Below, one piece after another: positions 1 through 8,222 of a stretch of DNA of 30,602 bases; position 1 is the stretch's first letter, and each line of letters begins with the position of its first letter. The DNA comes from Pseudomonadota bacterium. GTDB lineage: Bacteria > Pseudomonadota > Alphaproteobacteria > Caulobacterales > Aquidulcibacteraceae. Under the pieces are notes generated by a model, which was given only the letters and a program-made list of their open reading frames with translations, was not told the origin of the DNA and did not search any database. The translations under genes were made by a program, and so were the position numbers. The stretch is from assembly GCA_023410295.1 (NCBI GenBank), contig JAEYPY010000127.1:1-30602 (forward strand), given 5' to 3'.

Positions 1-294
1 GTCTGGACGCGCTTTCTCGATCACGGCGGCGCCGATCCCGTCACTGCGCTGCTGGCCATCGCCGACTGTCTGCCGCCTGCGGCGATGACGCACTTCCCAG
101 AGCTCGCGCCAATCAGCACCATGACCTGGAGCATCGACGTGACAGTCGCGCCGGCAAGCGGCGACGGCTGGTTCTTGCTCGCCTCATCCAGCGAACGTGC
201 GCACGAAGGCTATTCCATGCAGCGCATGGCGATGTGGGACCAAGCGGGCGTTGCGCTCGCCATCGGCCGCCAAGCCGTCGCAATCTTTATCTGA
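1..294 (+). CDS. Acyl-CoA thioesterase family protein, C-terminal part (partial)
   Basis: The reading frame is open from the first base of the window and stops at TGA 292-294, leaving 97 residues. The segment PISTMTWSIDV, then GDGWFLLASSSERAHEGYS and a final strand VALAIGRQAVAIF, is the usual end of double-hotdog (TesB/4HBT_3-like) thioesterases, in which the second hotdog carries the W-L--S-RAH-GYS signature. Such enzymes hydrolyse acyl-CoA to free acid and CoA in the cytoplasm. The substrate cannot be judged from this fragment. The next gene, gdhA, starts 19 bases after the stop on the same strand, so co-transcription is possible. The N-terminal hotdog lies outside the window. Confidence 0.75.
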   Translation, partial: VWTRFLDHGGADPVTALLAIADCLPPAAMTHFPELAPISTMTWSIDVTVAPASGDGWFLLASSSERAHEGYSMQRMAMWDQAGVALAIGRQAVAIFI

Positions 295-313
295 ACGAGT
301 GAAAAGCCATCCA

Positions 314-1666
314 ATGACGACCGCTCTTGACGAAAAATTGCAGCCTGTTCTGGAAGAGGTGCTGCGCCGCAACGCTGGTGAGCCGGAATTTCACCAAGCC
401 GTGCGCGAAGTGTTGGAAAGTCTCGGCCGTGTCGTCGCCAAACATCCCGACTATCTCGACGATGCGCTGATCGAGCGCATTTGCGAGCCGGAGCGGCAGA
501 TCATTTTCCGCGTGCCTTGGATCGATGATTCCGGCCAAGTGCAGATCAATCGCGGCTTTCGGGTTCAGTTCAATTCCGCGCTCGGCCCATATAAGGGCGG
601 CATTCGCTTTCATCCCTCGGTCAATCTCGGCATTATCAAGTTTCTCGGTTTTGAGCAGACCTTCAAGAACGCGCTCACCGGCATGCCGATTGGCGGTGGC
701 AAGGGTGGCTCCGACTTCAATCCGCGCGGCCGCAGCGACGGCGAGATCATGCGCTTCTGCCAATCGTTCATGACCGAGCTGCACAAGCACATCGGCGAAT
801 ACACCGATGTCCCGGCCGGCGACATAGGCGTCGGCGGACGTGAGATCGGCTATATGTTTGGCCAGTTCAAGCGTCTCACCGGCCGCTACGAAGCGGGAGT
901 TTTGACTGGCAAGGGGTTGGCCTATGGCGGCTCGCGCGCACGCCGAGAGGCGACTGGTTACGGGCTAATCTATTTCGTTGGCCGCATGCTCAGCACCAAG
1001 GGCGCCAGCTTTGCCGAAAAGCGCGTTGTCGTTTCCGGCGCCGGCAACGTGGCGATCTACGCGATGGAGAAGGTCGATGCGTTCGGCGGCAAGGTGATCG
1101 CGTGCTCCGATTCCGGCGGCTACATCGTCGATGATGCGGGCCTCGATCTCGATCTCCTCAAGGAGATCAAAGAAATCCGCCGCCAACGCATTGGCGAGTA
1201 TGCGCGCTTGAAAGGCGCTGGCGTACGCTACATCGAGGGCGGTTCGATCTGGGATGTGCCATGCGACATCGCGCTGCCGTGCGCGACGCAGAACGAACTC
1301 ACCGGCAAGGACGCCGCCAGTCTTGTCTCGAACAAGGTCATCGCCGTCGGCGAGGGCGCTAATATGCCCTGCACGCCGGAGGCTGTGCGCCTCTTCCAGG
1401 AGGCAGGCGTACTGTTCGCACCGGGCAAGGCCGCCAATGCCGGAGGCGTGGCGACGTCTGCACTGGAGATGCAGCAGAACGCGTCTCGCGACAGCTGGAC
1501 CTTCGAGCAAACCGAAGAGCGGCTGGCCGCGATCATGCGCAACATTCATGATGCTTGCGCCGCGACGGCCGAAGAGTACCGCTCCCCCGGCAACTATGTA
1601 TTGGGCGCCAATATCGCCGGCTTCATTCGCGTCGCCGAAGCCATGCGCGCGCTCGGCGTGATTTAG
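314..1666 (+). CDS. gdhA: NADP-type glutamate dehydrogenase
   Basis: A 450-residue protein close to the length of hexameric bacterial GdhA (E. coli 447). It interconverts glutamate and 2-oxoglutarate plus ammonia in the cytoplasm, usually in the assimilatory direction with NADPH. Visible signatures: GPYKGGIRFHP at 91-101, GGGKGGSDF at 127-135 with catalytic Lys130, Asp170 in PAGDIGVGGREIGY, and the Rossmann loop SGAGNVAIYA at 241-250. The frame is open further upstream, but the ATG at 314 follows the thioesterase stop by 19 bases and starts with the helix typical of the family (TTALDEKLQPVLEEV). The earlier in-frame start would overlap the thioesterase gene. The RBS is weak. NADP preference is inferred from overall similarity to the E. 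coli type. Confidence 0.95.
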   Translation: MTTALDEKLQPVLEEVLRRNAGEPEFHQAVREVLESLGRVVAKHPDYLDDALIERICEPERQIIFRVPWIDDSGQVQINRGFRVQFNSALGPYKGGIRFHPSVNLGIIKFLGFEQTFKNALTGMPIGGGKGGSDFNPRGRSDGEIMRFCQSFMTELHKHIGEYTDVPAGDIGVGGREIGYMFGQFKRLTGRYEAGVLTGKGLAYGGSRARREATGYGLIYFVGRMLSTKGASFAEKRVVVSGAGNVAIYAMEKVDAFGGKVIACSDSGGYIVDDAGLDLDLLKEIKEIRRQRIGEYARLKGAGVRYIEGGSIWDVPCDIALPCATQNELTGKDAASLVSNKVIAVGEGANMPCTPEAVRLFQEAGVLFAPGKAANAGGVATSALEMQQNASRDSWTFEQTEERLAAIMRNIHDACAATAEEYRSPGNYVLGANIAGFIRVAEAMRALGVI

Positions 1667-1669
1667 CCC

Positions 1670-1685
1670 GGCGCCATCAGGCGCC
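1670..1685 (+). terminator. Hairpin just after gdhA
   Basis: GGCGCC-ATCA-GGCGCC gives a 6-bp all-GC stem with a 4-base loop, starting 4 bases after the gdhA stop. There is no T-run behind it, so it may only stabilise the 3' end or assist factor-dependent termination. Confidence 0.35.
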
Positions 1686-2014
1686 AAGCGTGACGATGGC
1701 GAGATTCGGCGCGAGTGCGTGGTGGCGCTCGCCTGCACCGTCAGGAGCGTTGGCTGGCATCACGCCGCCAGTGTCCAAAGCGCCGCGAACAACGCCGCCA
1801 GTTTCATGCCGAGATGATGAAGCACGCGCGTCTCCCCGTCCGTCGAGACGTGCACTTTGCGCCGCCGCCGGGGTGAGGGCCAGGGGGCGCGGCAGCAGGT
1901 AACGCCAAGGTGTAGATACGATGGGCGGACCGAATGTCGCGATCTGTGACGCATCGGCTGGGCCGGTTTGCCGCATCTCCCGGAGCAGCGCCTCGGCGCG
2001 AAGAGGGGATCCAT
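1686..2014. other. Intergenic stretch between gdhA and the aspartic protease gene
   Basis: About 330 bases without a convincing gene on either strand. Reading frames are short, overlap on both strands and lack a supported RBS. A minus-strand start near 1802 encodes a short signal-like stretch (MKLAALFAALWTLAA) that ends at once in TGA, with a Cys codon directly after it. It could be a decayed lipoprotein start or chance. The promoter of the aspartic protease gene should lie here, but I see no box good enough to mark. Confidence 0.5.
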
Positions 2015-2920
2015 ATGTCGACTTCACACTTGCCGGCCGTCGCCGGCCTTCTCTTGGCTCTCGCTGGCGCCGGCTACGCGCATGGGGGCGGCGCCGCGGC
2101 CCGGCAGGATGCTTGCGCCGTCGCGCGAAACTCAGCCGAAGGGGCCGCAATGCGGTTGCCGTTCGAAACCGTGAACGGGCGAATCTATGTCGACGCGCAC
2201 GTCAACGGGCAGGGCCCCTTCACCTTCGCCATCGACACAGGCGCGAGCGGTCTCGGCCGCGCCGATGCCTCGCTTGTGGCCGAGCTTGGCCTCGCCGTCA
2301 CCGGAACCGATCAGTCGAGCGATGGCGTAAATACGCAAACTGTCAACACCGTCCACTTGAGCAGGCTCGCACTCGGCGGGCTCGTACGCGAAGATTTTGA
2401 CGTCATCACGCGCGATTACAGCGCCAACCTTGCGGACGACGCCAAGATCGCCGGCATCATCGCCCGCGACTTCTTTGTCGACGGTCTCCTGGTGATCGAT
2501 TTCCCCGCGCGCACGCTCTGGTTCACACGAGCCGATGAGCTTACCGCCGAGCAGCACGGCGCGCTTGCTTACGAGCGCCCGTTTCGTATCCCGGTCTCGA
2601 TCGCTGATCGCGTGACGACCGGCAATCTGGACACCGGCGCATCCGTCACCATGGTGTTGCCGCGCTCGCTCTATGATGAGGTGGCCGAGGGACCGCTCGT
2701 TCCCGCCGGCAGCGGTCGGCTGACCAACACCACGATTGAAACCTTAAGCGGCGTGCTTCCGGGCCCAGTTCGTATCGGCGACGCGAGCTTCTCCAACGTC
2801 ACTGTGCGTGTGTCCGGGCGTTATCCCGAACTGCTTATCGGCGGACAGGTGCTGCAGGATTACGTCGTCGCCATCGATCAGCGCACGCAGTTGGTGGCGC
2901 TTTGTCGGCCGCAGGGATGA
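2015..2920 (+). CDS. Secreted retropepsin-like aspartic protease with two DTG sites
   Basis: 301 residues. I chose the ATG at 2015 because GAGGGG lies 8 bases upstream and the product then begins with a hydrophobic signal-like segment (residues 7-22). Two catalytic-type motifs are present, FAIDTGASG with Asp74 and GNLDTGAS with Asp206, each followed by a retropepsin-type half. The second half ends in ELLIGGQVLQDYVVAID, the usual partner of a hydrophobic-hydrophobic-Gly in this fold. One chain therefore appears to carry both halves that retroviral proteases obtain by dimerising. This matches the Asp_protease_2/clan AA type found in alphaproteobacteria. It probably acts in the periplasm; the substrate is unknown. 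It converges on gloC with 4 bases between the two stops. Confidence 0.8.
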   Translation: MSTSHLPAVAGLLLALAGAGYAHGGGAAARQDACAVARNSAEGAAMRLPFETVNGRIYVDAHVNGQGPFTFAIDTGASGLGRADASLVAELGLAVTGTDQSSDGVNTQTVNTVHLSRLALGGLVREDFDVITRDYSANLADDAKIAGIIARDFFVDGLLVIDFPARTLWFTRADELTAEQHGALAYERPFRIPVSIADRVTTGNLDTGASVTMVLPRSLYDEVAEGPLVPAGSGRLTNTTIETLSGVLPGPVRIGDASFSNVTVRVSGRYPELLIGGQVLQDYVVAIDQRTQLVALCRPQG

Positions 2921-2924
2921 GCGC

Positions 2925-3647
2925 TCACGTGTAGCGCTTGCTAGTGCGCTGCTCGGCTACGTCCGGCGCTTCTTTCGCCGCGCCGGCGTAGCCGGTGATC
3001 CGATCGGCCACGAACGGGTTGCTGGCGCGCTCGCGGCCGAAGGTCGATGTCGCCCCGTGGCCCGGCACGAAGGTCACCTCATCGCCGAGCGGCCAGAGCT
3101 TTGACGTGATCGAGTCGATCAGTGTCGCGTGATCGCCGCGTGGAAAGTCGGTGCGCCCGATCGAGCCGGCGAACAGCACATCGCCGACGAAAGCCACCTT
3201 GAGCGACGCATTGTGAATAACCACGTGCCCCGGCGTGTGCCCAGGCGTATGCAGCACGTCGAACCGCGCGCCTTCGAACTCCAGCACTTCGCCATCCTCG
3301 AAATAGCGATCCGGCGTCACATTGCGCAATCCGCCCACGCCATAGCGCCGCGCGCTCTCTTCAATCTGGTCGAGCCAGAATTGGTCGTCGCGATGCGGCC
3401 CTTCTACGGCAACCCCGGTGCGCTCGCGCAGCTCGGCCGCCGCGCCGGCGTGATCCAGATGGCCGTGCGTCAGCCAGATGCGCGTGAGCGTGAGACCAAA
3501 ATGGTTGAGCGCCCCGATCAGCTTGTCGGTCTCGCCGCCCGGATCGACAAACGCGGCGCGCTTGGTCTCCTCATGCCAGATCAGCGAGCAATTCTGCTGC
3601 AGCGGCGTCACCGGCACGATTCGGATTTGCAGTTTGATCTCTGTCAT
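2925..3647 (-). CDS. gloC: Type II glyoxalase-like MBL-fold hydrolase (GloC/YcbL)
   Basis: 240 residues of the metallo-beta-lactamase fold. The metal motif THGHLDH gives His61, His63, Asp65 and His66. Further ligands are His137 in HTPGHTPGH, Asp156 in GDVLF and His197 in VPGHG. The N-terminal QNCSLIW, VDPGG and the FPRGDH-LID segment match E. coli GloC (YcbL) closely, more than GloB. The expected reaction is hydrolysis of S-lactoylglutathione to D-lactate and glutathione in the cytoplasm, the second step of methylglyoxal detoxification. The tail beyond NPFV is some 20 residues longer than in E. coli. AGGAC precedes the ATG on the minus strand. No glyoxalase I gene is seen in the window. Confidence 0.9.
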   Translation of the reverse strand: MTEIKLQIRIVPVTPLQQNCSLIWHEETKRAAFVDPGGETDKLIGALNHFGLTLTRIWLTHGHLDHAGAAAELRERTGVAVEGPHRDDQFWLDQIEESARRYGVGGLRNVTPDRYFEDGEVLEFEGARFDVLHTPGHTPGHVVIHNASLKVAFVGDVLFAGSIGRTDFPRGDHATLIDSITSKLWPLGDEVTFVPGHGATSTFGRERASNPFVADRITGYAGAAKEAPDVAEQRTSKRYT

Positions 3648-3702
3648 TTGGCCGTCCTACACGCTCGGCAGCTCGTCATCCACACCGGCGCACCGCCCGC
3701 TC

Positions 3703-3737
3703 AAAAGAAACGGGCCGGCGCTGTACCCACCGGCCCG
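3703..3737 (-). terminator. Rho-independent terminator of the DUF4142 lipoprotein gene
   Basis: Read on the minus strand, CGGGCCGG (3730-3737) and CCGGCCCG (3711-3718) form a perfect 8-bp GC stem around an 11-base loop, followed by TTTCTTTT (3703-3710). It lies 27 bases past the DUF4142 stop and upstream of gloC, so gloC probably has its own promoter. Confidence 0.85.
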
Positions 3738-3763
3738 CTCGCAAAGCGGAAAACCTGCGTCCG

Positions 3764-4318
3764 TTACGTCGCGTCCTCCAGACGTTGCGCGTGGCTCAAG
3801 TGATCGCGCAGTTTCGGCAGCGTCGTGTTGGCCCAGTCGCGCAGCGGGCCAGCCGGCGCGCCGGCGACATAGCGCTCGAACAGCGACACTGCTTCCTGGT
3901 GCGCCGCGACCTGCGCATCGAGATAGGCGTCGTCGAAGCCTTCGCCCGATTGCCCGCGCAGCGCGTCGATGCGGCCCTGTTTGGCGGCGTCGAGCTGCGG
4001 CGTCGGCGGCGTCAGGTTGAGCTGCGGGGCGAGCGCCGTCAGCTGCTGCGTTGTCGTGCGATGGTCGGTCACCATCATCGTCGCGAAGTCTTTCACCTCC
4101 TGGCGCTGCGCCCGCGTCGCCGCCAGTTCCGACGACTGGATTTCGAACGCATCCGAATTGGCGACCTGCTGCGCGAACTCGGCATCGGTCATCGCGGCGG
4201 CCTGCGACCGCGCTGGACCTTCGGCGGTGGTGGTTTCTGGCGCGTCAGTGGTTGTGGTTTGTTGTCCGCAAGCGGCAAGCGCCAAGGCGCTCGCGGCCAG
4301 CATCACGTGCTTGATCAT
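3764..4318 (-). CDS. DUF4142 domain lipoprotein
   Basis: 184 residues. The start MIKHVMLAASALALAAC is a lipoprotein signal with lipobox LAAC and lipid-bearing Cys17. A Thr-rich linker follows, then from about residue 43 a helical domain with the DUF4142 pattern: FAQQVANSDAFEIQSSELA, EVKDFATMMVTDH, and DDAYLDAQVAAHQEAVSLFERY near the end. Family members are small periplasmic or outer-membrane helical-bundle proteins of unknown biochemical role, often linked to stress. GAGGAG stands a few bases before the ATG. The gene is closed by a clear terminator and follows the DUF4198 gene at a distance of 105 bases. That 105-base gap holds no gene. Confidence 0.85.
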   Translation of the reverse strand: MIKHVMLAASALALAACGQQTTTTDAPETTTAEGPARSQAAAMTDAEFAQQVANSDAFEIQSSELAATRAQRQEVKDFATMMVTDHRTTTQQLTALAPQLNLTPPTPQLDAAKQGRIDALRGQSGEGFDDAYLDAQVAAHQEAVSLFERYVAGAPAGPLRDWANTTLPKLRDHLSHAQRLEDAT

Positions 4319-4423
4319 GAAACTCGCTCCTCGTCCTCGGCCTCAAGGGGCCAGGGCGAAAAACGTGATGCGTGTGCGCCACGTTCCGCTCAGGAGCGTT
4401 GTTCCTGCTGCGCTTGCTCTAAG

Positions 4424-5254
4424 TTAGTTCCGCCGCCGCCGGCCGCGCCGATCCTCTTCCGGCGGCGCCACGAATGCCGGCGTTTCGCTCATCGCTTCGA
4501 ACGTCAGCGTCGTCGTGAAGCTTTGCACCTGGGCCTGCGAGCCCGGCGCCGCGTCGGCGCGATGACGCGCCGCCAGCATGTATGCACCCGGCTGATCGAG
4601 CGTGATCGTCGCCACACCCGTTGCGTCAGTGGCCACATAGCGGTCGATGTCCGTTTCCGGCTCGCCGGCCGCGTATATGACCAGCGCCGTGTTTGCGAGC
4701 GGCGCGCCGTCGAACAGTACCTGCACCTGGAACGGCGCATTGATCAGAATCTGGTTAGGATGCGTCACCGGCTTGAGCGCGAGGCGCCCGATCACACGCT
4801 CGAGCACGCCATTCGAAGGCGTCCCGCGCGTCACGTACGTTTCCGCCAGCGTGACGGTTTGCAGCGTCGTCGTCACTGCGCCTTCGGGCAGCACTTCGCC
4901 GGCGACTGCCGGGCGCCACGCGCCATCGACGCCGACAAGCTGCGAAACCGCGCCCAGCTGTTCGCCGCTGGTGATGCGATAGGTGCCGTATTGATAGAGT
5001 TGGCTCTGCAGACGCGCCGCCTGCGCCGTCACTTCCGCTTGGCTGAAGAAGCCCGCGCTGCCATCTGGCGCGATGATTTCGAAATTGGAGGAAAGGCCGA
5101 TTTCAGGCGTGAAGAATGTCGTGGTGAATGCGCCTTGCGTGTTCACAACGCCATTATTGGCCCAGAAGCGGTCAGGCTTCAGATACGCAGTGTGCGCCGC
5201 CGCCGGTGCAGCAAGCGCCACTGCAAGCGCAGCAGCGATCAGGCTTCTCTTCAT
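4424..5254 (-). CDS. Secreted DUF4198 protein, possible metal-binding
   Basis: 276 residues from the ATG at 5254. The longer frame adds 32 residues that precede a clear signal peptide, so the inner start was chosen. The signal (MKRSLIAAALAVALAAPAAA) should be cut before HTAYLKPDRFW, so the mature protein would begin with His. The PDRFWANNG motif, the middle beta-rich part and the carboxypeptidase-like repeat around TDATGVATITLDQPGAYML are typical of DUF4198, a periplasmic family sometimes found with nickel or cobalt uptake genes. The C-terminus is a strongly basic tail (RRGRRRRN). No transporter is nearby, so a role in metal handling is only an inference. The RBS is weak. Confidence 0.8.
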   Translation of the reverse strand: MKRSLIAAALAVALAAPAAAHTAYLKPDRFWANNGVVNTQGAFTTTFFTPEIGLSSNFEIIAPDGSAGFFSQAEVTAQAARLQSQLYQYGTYRITSGEQLGAVSQLVGVDGAWRPAVAGEVLPEGAVTTTLQTVTLAETYVTRGTPSNGVLERVIGRLALKPVTHPNQILINAPFQVQVLFDGAPLANTALVIYAAGEPETDIDRYVATDATGVATITLDQPGAYMLAARHRADAAPGSQAQVQSFTTTLTFEAMSETPAFVAPPEEDRRGRRRRN

Positions 5255-5389
5255 GACGCGCAAGTAAGCATAATCACGCCCGTTATATCGAGCGCCGAAC
5301 CGAGATTTTCCGCGCGGCGCGCGTGGCACAAGCGCGCTGCGCTGTCTCAACTAGCGTGAAATGCCGGAATTTCCGCGCGCGTGCAGGTG

Positions 5390-6085
5390 CTATTCGCTCC
5401 CTCTGAATCGTCCGTCGCCTTCTTCCGTCACGAGCACCACGTTCGGATTTTCCGGCGCGGTGTCTTCGAAGAGACCGATGTCCAAATCGGCTTGCGGCGT
5501 ATCGCTCCGCAGTGGCGCGGCGACGCGTTCGGCGAGCTCGGTGCGCTCGATCGGCGCAAGCGGCGCGGCGACTCCAGGCGCGTGCATCGGCCGCCAATAG
5601 CGAATGGCGACGGCGAACTTGCCTTCGCGTTCGACGATCTCGGCGAGCCCGTTGCGCACCAGCGCGCCCCAGCGGCGCATCAGTTGCTTGTGGTCGGCGT
5701 AGAGCTTCCCCAGCACTTCGCGCGCAAGCTCCGCCGGCGTCTCCAAGAGCGCGCGCGCTTCCTCGGGCGTACGCGCGTGGCCGAGCGGCTTCTTCACCGC
5801 CGCTTCGCCTGTGCGCGCAACCGGCGCGGGTGGCGCTGGGCGCCAATAGCGCATCGTCACCCGCCAGGCGCCGTCGCGCCACAAAAGTTCGTAGACGCCT
5901 GCGCCGTACAATTCCGGCACAGCCGCTTCCGCCGCTTCCGGTGTCTCAAACTGATCCGCCAGCTCCTCGACGGCCAGGAATACCGGCCCGCCGGCAAGGC
6001 TCGCCGCCTCGTCCTCGGTCCGCGCGCGCGGCGCAGCGGGATCGCGCGCCGCGGCCAGGTTCGCCGCTAAGGGGAAAGTCGTCAT
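5390..6085 (-). CDS. Unrecognised protein with two RYWRP units
   Basis: 231 residues from the ATG at 6085, chosen because GGAGAAGGCGAG lies shortly upstream and the extension before it is low-complexity. I do not recognise a family. The protein has no signal peptide or membrane segment and appears soluble. It contains an internal near-repeat: GVYELLWRDGAWRVTMRYWRP around residues 64-84 and NGLAEIVEREGKFAVAIRYWRP around 145-166, each preceded by a helical, Ala/Glu-rich stretch. The tail NPNVVLVTEEGDGRF is conserved-looking. It is transcribed away from the subtilase gene, 108 bases apart. The 135 bases between its stop and the DUF4198 start hold no gene. Confidence 0.75.
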   Translation of the reverse strand: MTTFPLAANLAAARDPAAPRARTEDEAASLAGGPVFLAVEELADQFETPEAAEAAVPELYGAGVYELLWRDGAWRVTMRYWRPAPPAPVARTGEAAVKKPLGHARTPEEARALLETPAELAREVLGKLYADHKQLMRRWGALVRNGLAEIVEREGKFAVAIRYWRPMHAPGVAAPLAPIERTELAERVAAPLRSDTPQADLDIGLFEDTAPENPNVVLVTEEGDGRFRGSE

Positions 6086-6193
6086 CGCTGCGGCGTTCTC
6101 GCCTTCTCCACGGGGCCCCGCCGCGATCACCTTGGAGTTCGTCAGGGCGGAGGCTAGGCTCCAGTTTCCGCGAAAATGTGGGGGGAGCCAAGC

Positions 6194-8179
6194 ATGTCGC
6201 ATCGCCGCTGGAGTCTGGCCGCCTTGGCGCTCGCGCCGCTACTGGCGCTGGGCGCGTGCGACCGGATCGCAGACGTGTGGGAGCGCATGCGCGGCGGCGT
6301 CGAAGCGCCGGGGCCGGCGCCGCTGGACGATGTGCCGCTGGAGGCGCGCGCGCTGTCGGGCGCGGTACAGCCGCAAGCCGATGTTGCCGCGCTGCTGGCG
6401 CCAGAGCCGGTGCTGATCGCGCCGGGCCAGATTTTGATCGGCGCGCGCGTCGAAGCTGAGCTTGCCGAAACGGCGACCGAGATGGGCCTGGCGAGCAATT
6501 TCGTGCGCTCGCTGCGGACGCAAGGCCTGGACGCGATCGACCAATTGCCCGAAGCGGCGGCCGCGCAAGTGCGCGCGCGCGCCGAAGCAGAAGCATCAAG
6601 CGCCGCGCGCGACGCAGCGCGCGATGTGTTGGCGCGCCTCGGCGTGCAGGGCGAGATCAACGTGCGTCCGGGCGGCGTTGTCACCATCGATCTAACGCCC
6701 GCGAGCGCCGATCCGATTTCGCTGCCGCTGTCGCAGCAGGGCGGCGCGGTCGCCGCAGAAGCGCAGCCGCAAGCGATCCAGTGGAACGAGTCCGACCGCT
6801 GCCCACGCATCGTCACGCGCGGCCAGCTGGAGAACAATCTCGCGCTCGCCACGCGCTGCGCCATCCAGCGGCTCGAAGCGTCGCGGCGCTTCGAGTTCGT
6901 CGAGCCCAATTACATCGCCGAGCCCGGCTTCGACTGGCCGCCGCGCCAGCGGCCGAGCACGCAGCCGTCACCAGCGCCGACACCGACAACGCCTGCGCCC
7001 GCGCCGCGCGTCGGCGGCGCACCGAACGATCCGCTTTACAGCCTGCAATGGCATTATCGACCCGCCGGCACGGGCGAAGGCTTGTCGCCCGGCGGCGCGG
7101 GCTTTGCCGCCTATTGGGAAGCGAGCCAGATCGGCTCGCGCGATGTGCGCGTCGCCGTGCTCGACACCGGCATCGATCAAAACCATCCCGACATCGCCGG
7201 CTCTGAAAACGTCGCGCCCGGCATCGATTTCATCACCAATATCGAACGCGGCGGCGATGGCGACGGTATCGACGCTGACGCCAACGATTCCGGCGATCAA
7301 TGCGGCGCGGCGACGGAAGCGTCCTATCACGGCACGCACGTCGCCGGCACCATCGGCGCGGCGAGCACGAACGATCGGGTCGGCGTTGCGGGCGGCGCGT
7401 GGAATGTCTCCGTCGTGCCGGTGCGCGTGCTCGGGCGCTGCGGCGGCGAGCTTGCCGATATCGTCTCCGCCATCCGCTGGGCCGCGGGCGTTGCGCCGGC
7501 GATCGCCGCCAACGGTCAGCAGATCGTCAATCCGCGTCCGGCCGACATCATCAATATGAGCCTCACCATCCAGGCGCCGTGCCCCGCATCGATGCAAGCG
7601 GCGATCGATGCGGCGGTGGCGCGCAACGCCGTCGTCGTCGTCGCCGCCGGCAACAAGGCCAACCGCGCCGCGCTCTATGCGCCGGCCAATTGCAGCAACG
7701 TCATCGTCGTCGGCGCCAGCGATGCGCGCGGCGGCCTCTCGTTCTATTCCAACTTCGGCCCCGAGCTCGATCTCCTGGCGCCGGGCGGAGATGTGTTCTC
7801 GGATAGCGACAGCGACGGGCGTCCCGATGGCGTCCTCTCCACGCGCGCCACCACCAGCGGCTGTTACGACCCGGTGAATCAGAACTCGACCGAGCGCTGC
7901 TACTATTCCTTCCTGCAAGGCACCTCGATGGCCGCGCCGCACGTTTCCGCGGCGCTGGCGCTGATCGCGGCTGAAACCGGCGTGCGCGGTTCGGCGCTCG
8001 AAGCGGCGCTGTTCACGCGTGCGATCAGTCCGCATCCGGAGAGCTACGCCGAGATCGAATGCGCCCGTTCGCGCAACGCCATCCCGATCGCGACCGGCTC
8101 GCCCACCTGCGCGCGTCCGAGCGGGCGCGGCCGTCTCGACCTCGCCCGCGCGGCGCAAACGATTACGCGAACGCCGTAG
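6194..8179 (+). CDS. S8 family (subtilisin-like) serine protease, lipoprotein
   Basis: 661 residues. The ATG at 6194 has GGGGGGAG 7 bases upstream. The signal ends in lipobox LGAC with Cys22, so the protease should be anchored by lipid in the envelope. Residues 40-245 form a long Ala-rich propeptide region whose end (FEFVEPNYIAEP) resembles the last strand of I9 propeptides. A Pro/Thr linker (about 253-272) leads to NDPLYSLQWHY and the catalytic domain. The triad is Asp324 in VAVLDTGID, His379 in YHGTHVAGT and Ser578 in GTSMAAPH, with oxyanion Asn487 in AAGN. A DSDSDGRPDG loop near 537-546 may bind calcium. The next gene lies 43 bases downstream on the same strand. The substrate is unknown. 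Confidence 0.93.
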   Translation: MSHRRWSLAALALAPLLALGACDRIADVWERMRGGVEAPGPAPLDDVPLEARALSGAVQPQADVAALLAPEPVLIAPGQILIGARVEAELAETATEMGLASNFVRSLRTQGLDAIDQLPEAAAAQVRARAEAEASSAARDAARDVLARLGVQGEINVRPGGVVTIDLTPASADPISLPLSQQGGAVAAEAQPQAIQWNESDRCPRIVTRGQLENNLALATRCAIQRLEASRRFEFVEPNYIAEPGFDWPPRQRPSTQPSPAPTPTTPAPAPRVGGAPNDPLYSLQWHYRPAGTGEGLSPGGAGFAAYWEASQIGSRDVRVAVLDTGIDQNHPDIAGSENVAPGIDFITNIERGGDGDGIDADANDSGDQCGAATEASYHGTHVAGTIGAASTNDRVGVAGGAWNVSVVPVRVLGRCGGELADIVSAIRWAAGVAPAIAANGQQIVNPRPADIINMSLTIQAPCPASMQAAIDAAVARNAVVVVAAGNKANRAALYAPANCSNVIVVGASDARGGLSFYSNFGPELDLLAPGGDVFSDSDSDGRPDGVLSTRATTSGCYDPVNQNSTERCYYSFLQGTSMAAPHVSAALALIAAETGVRGSALEAALFTRAISPHPESYAEIECARSRNAIPIATGSPTCARPSGRGRLDLARAAQTITRTP

Positions 8180-8222
8180 CAGAAGCCTTTACGCGCAGCC
8201 GCAACAGGACCAAGCTCTGCTC

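Noticed and set aside
1758..1802. Minus-strand start with a signal-like run (MKLAALFAALWTLAA) followed by TGA and a Cys codon, like a broken lipoprotein signal.
   Set aside because: No clear RBS, no conserved-looking sequence after the stop, and the continuation is antisense to gdhA. Chance in GC-rich DNA is more likely.
6968..8158. Long minus-strand frame opposite the subtilase.
   Set aside because: Arg/Ala/Asp-rich antisense composition without RBS; the plus-strand frame has a complete catalytic triad.
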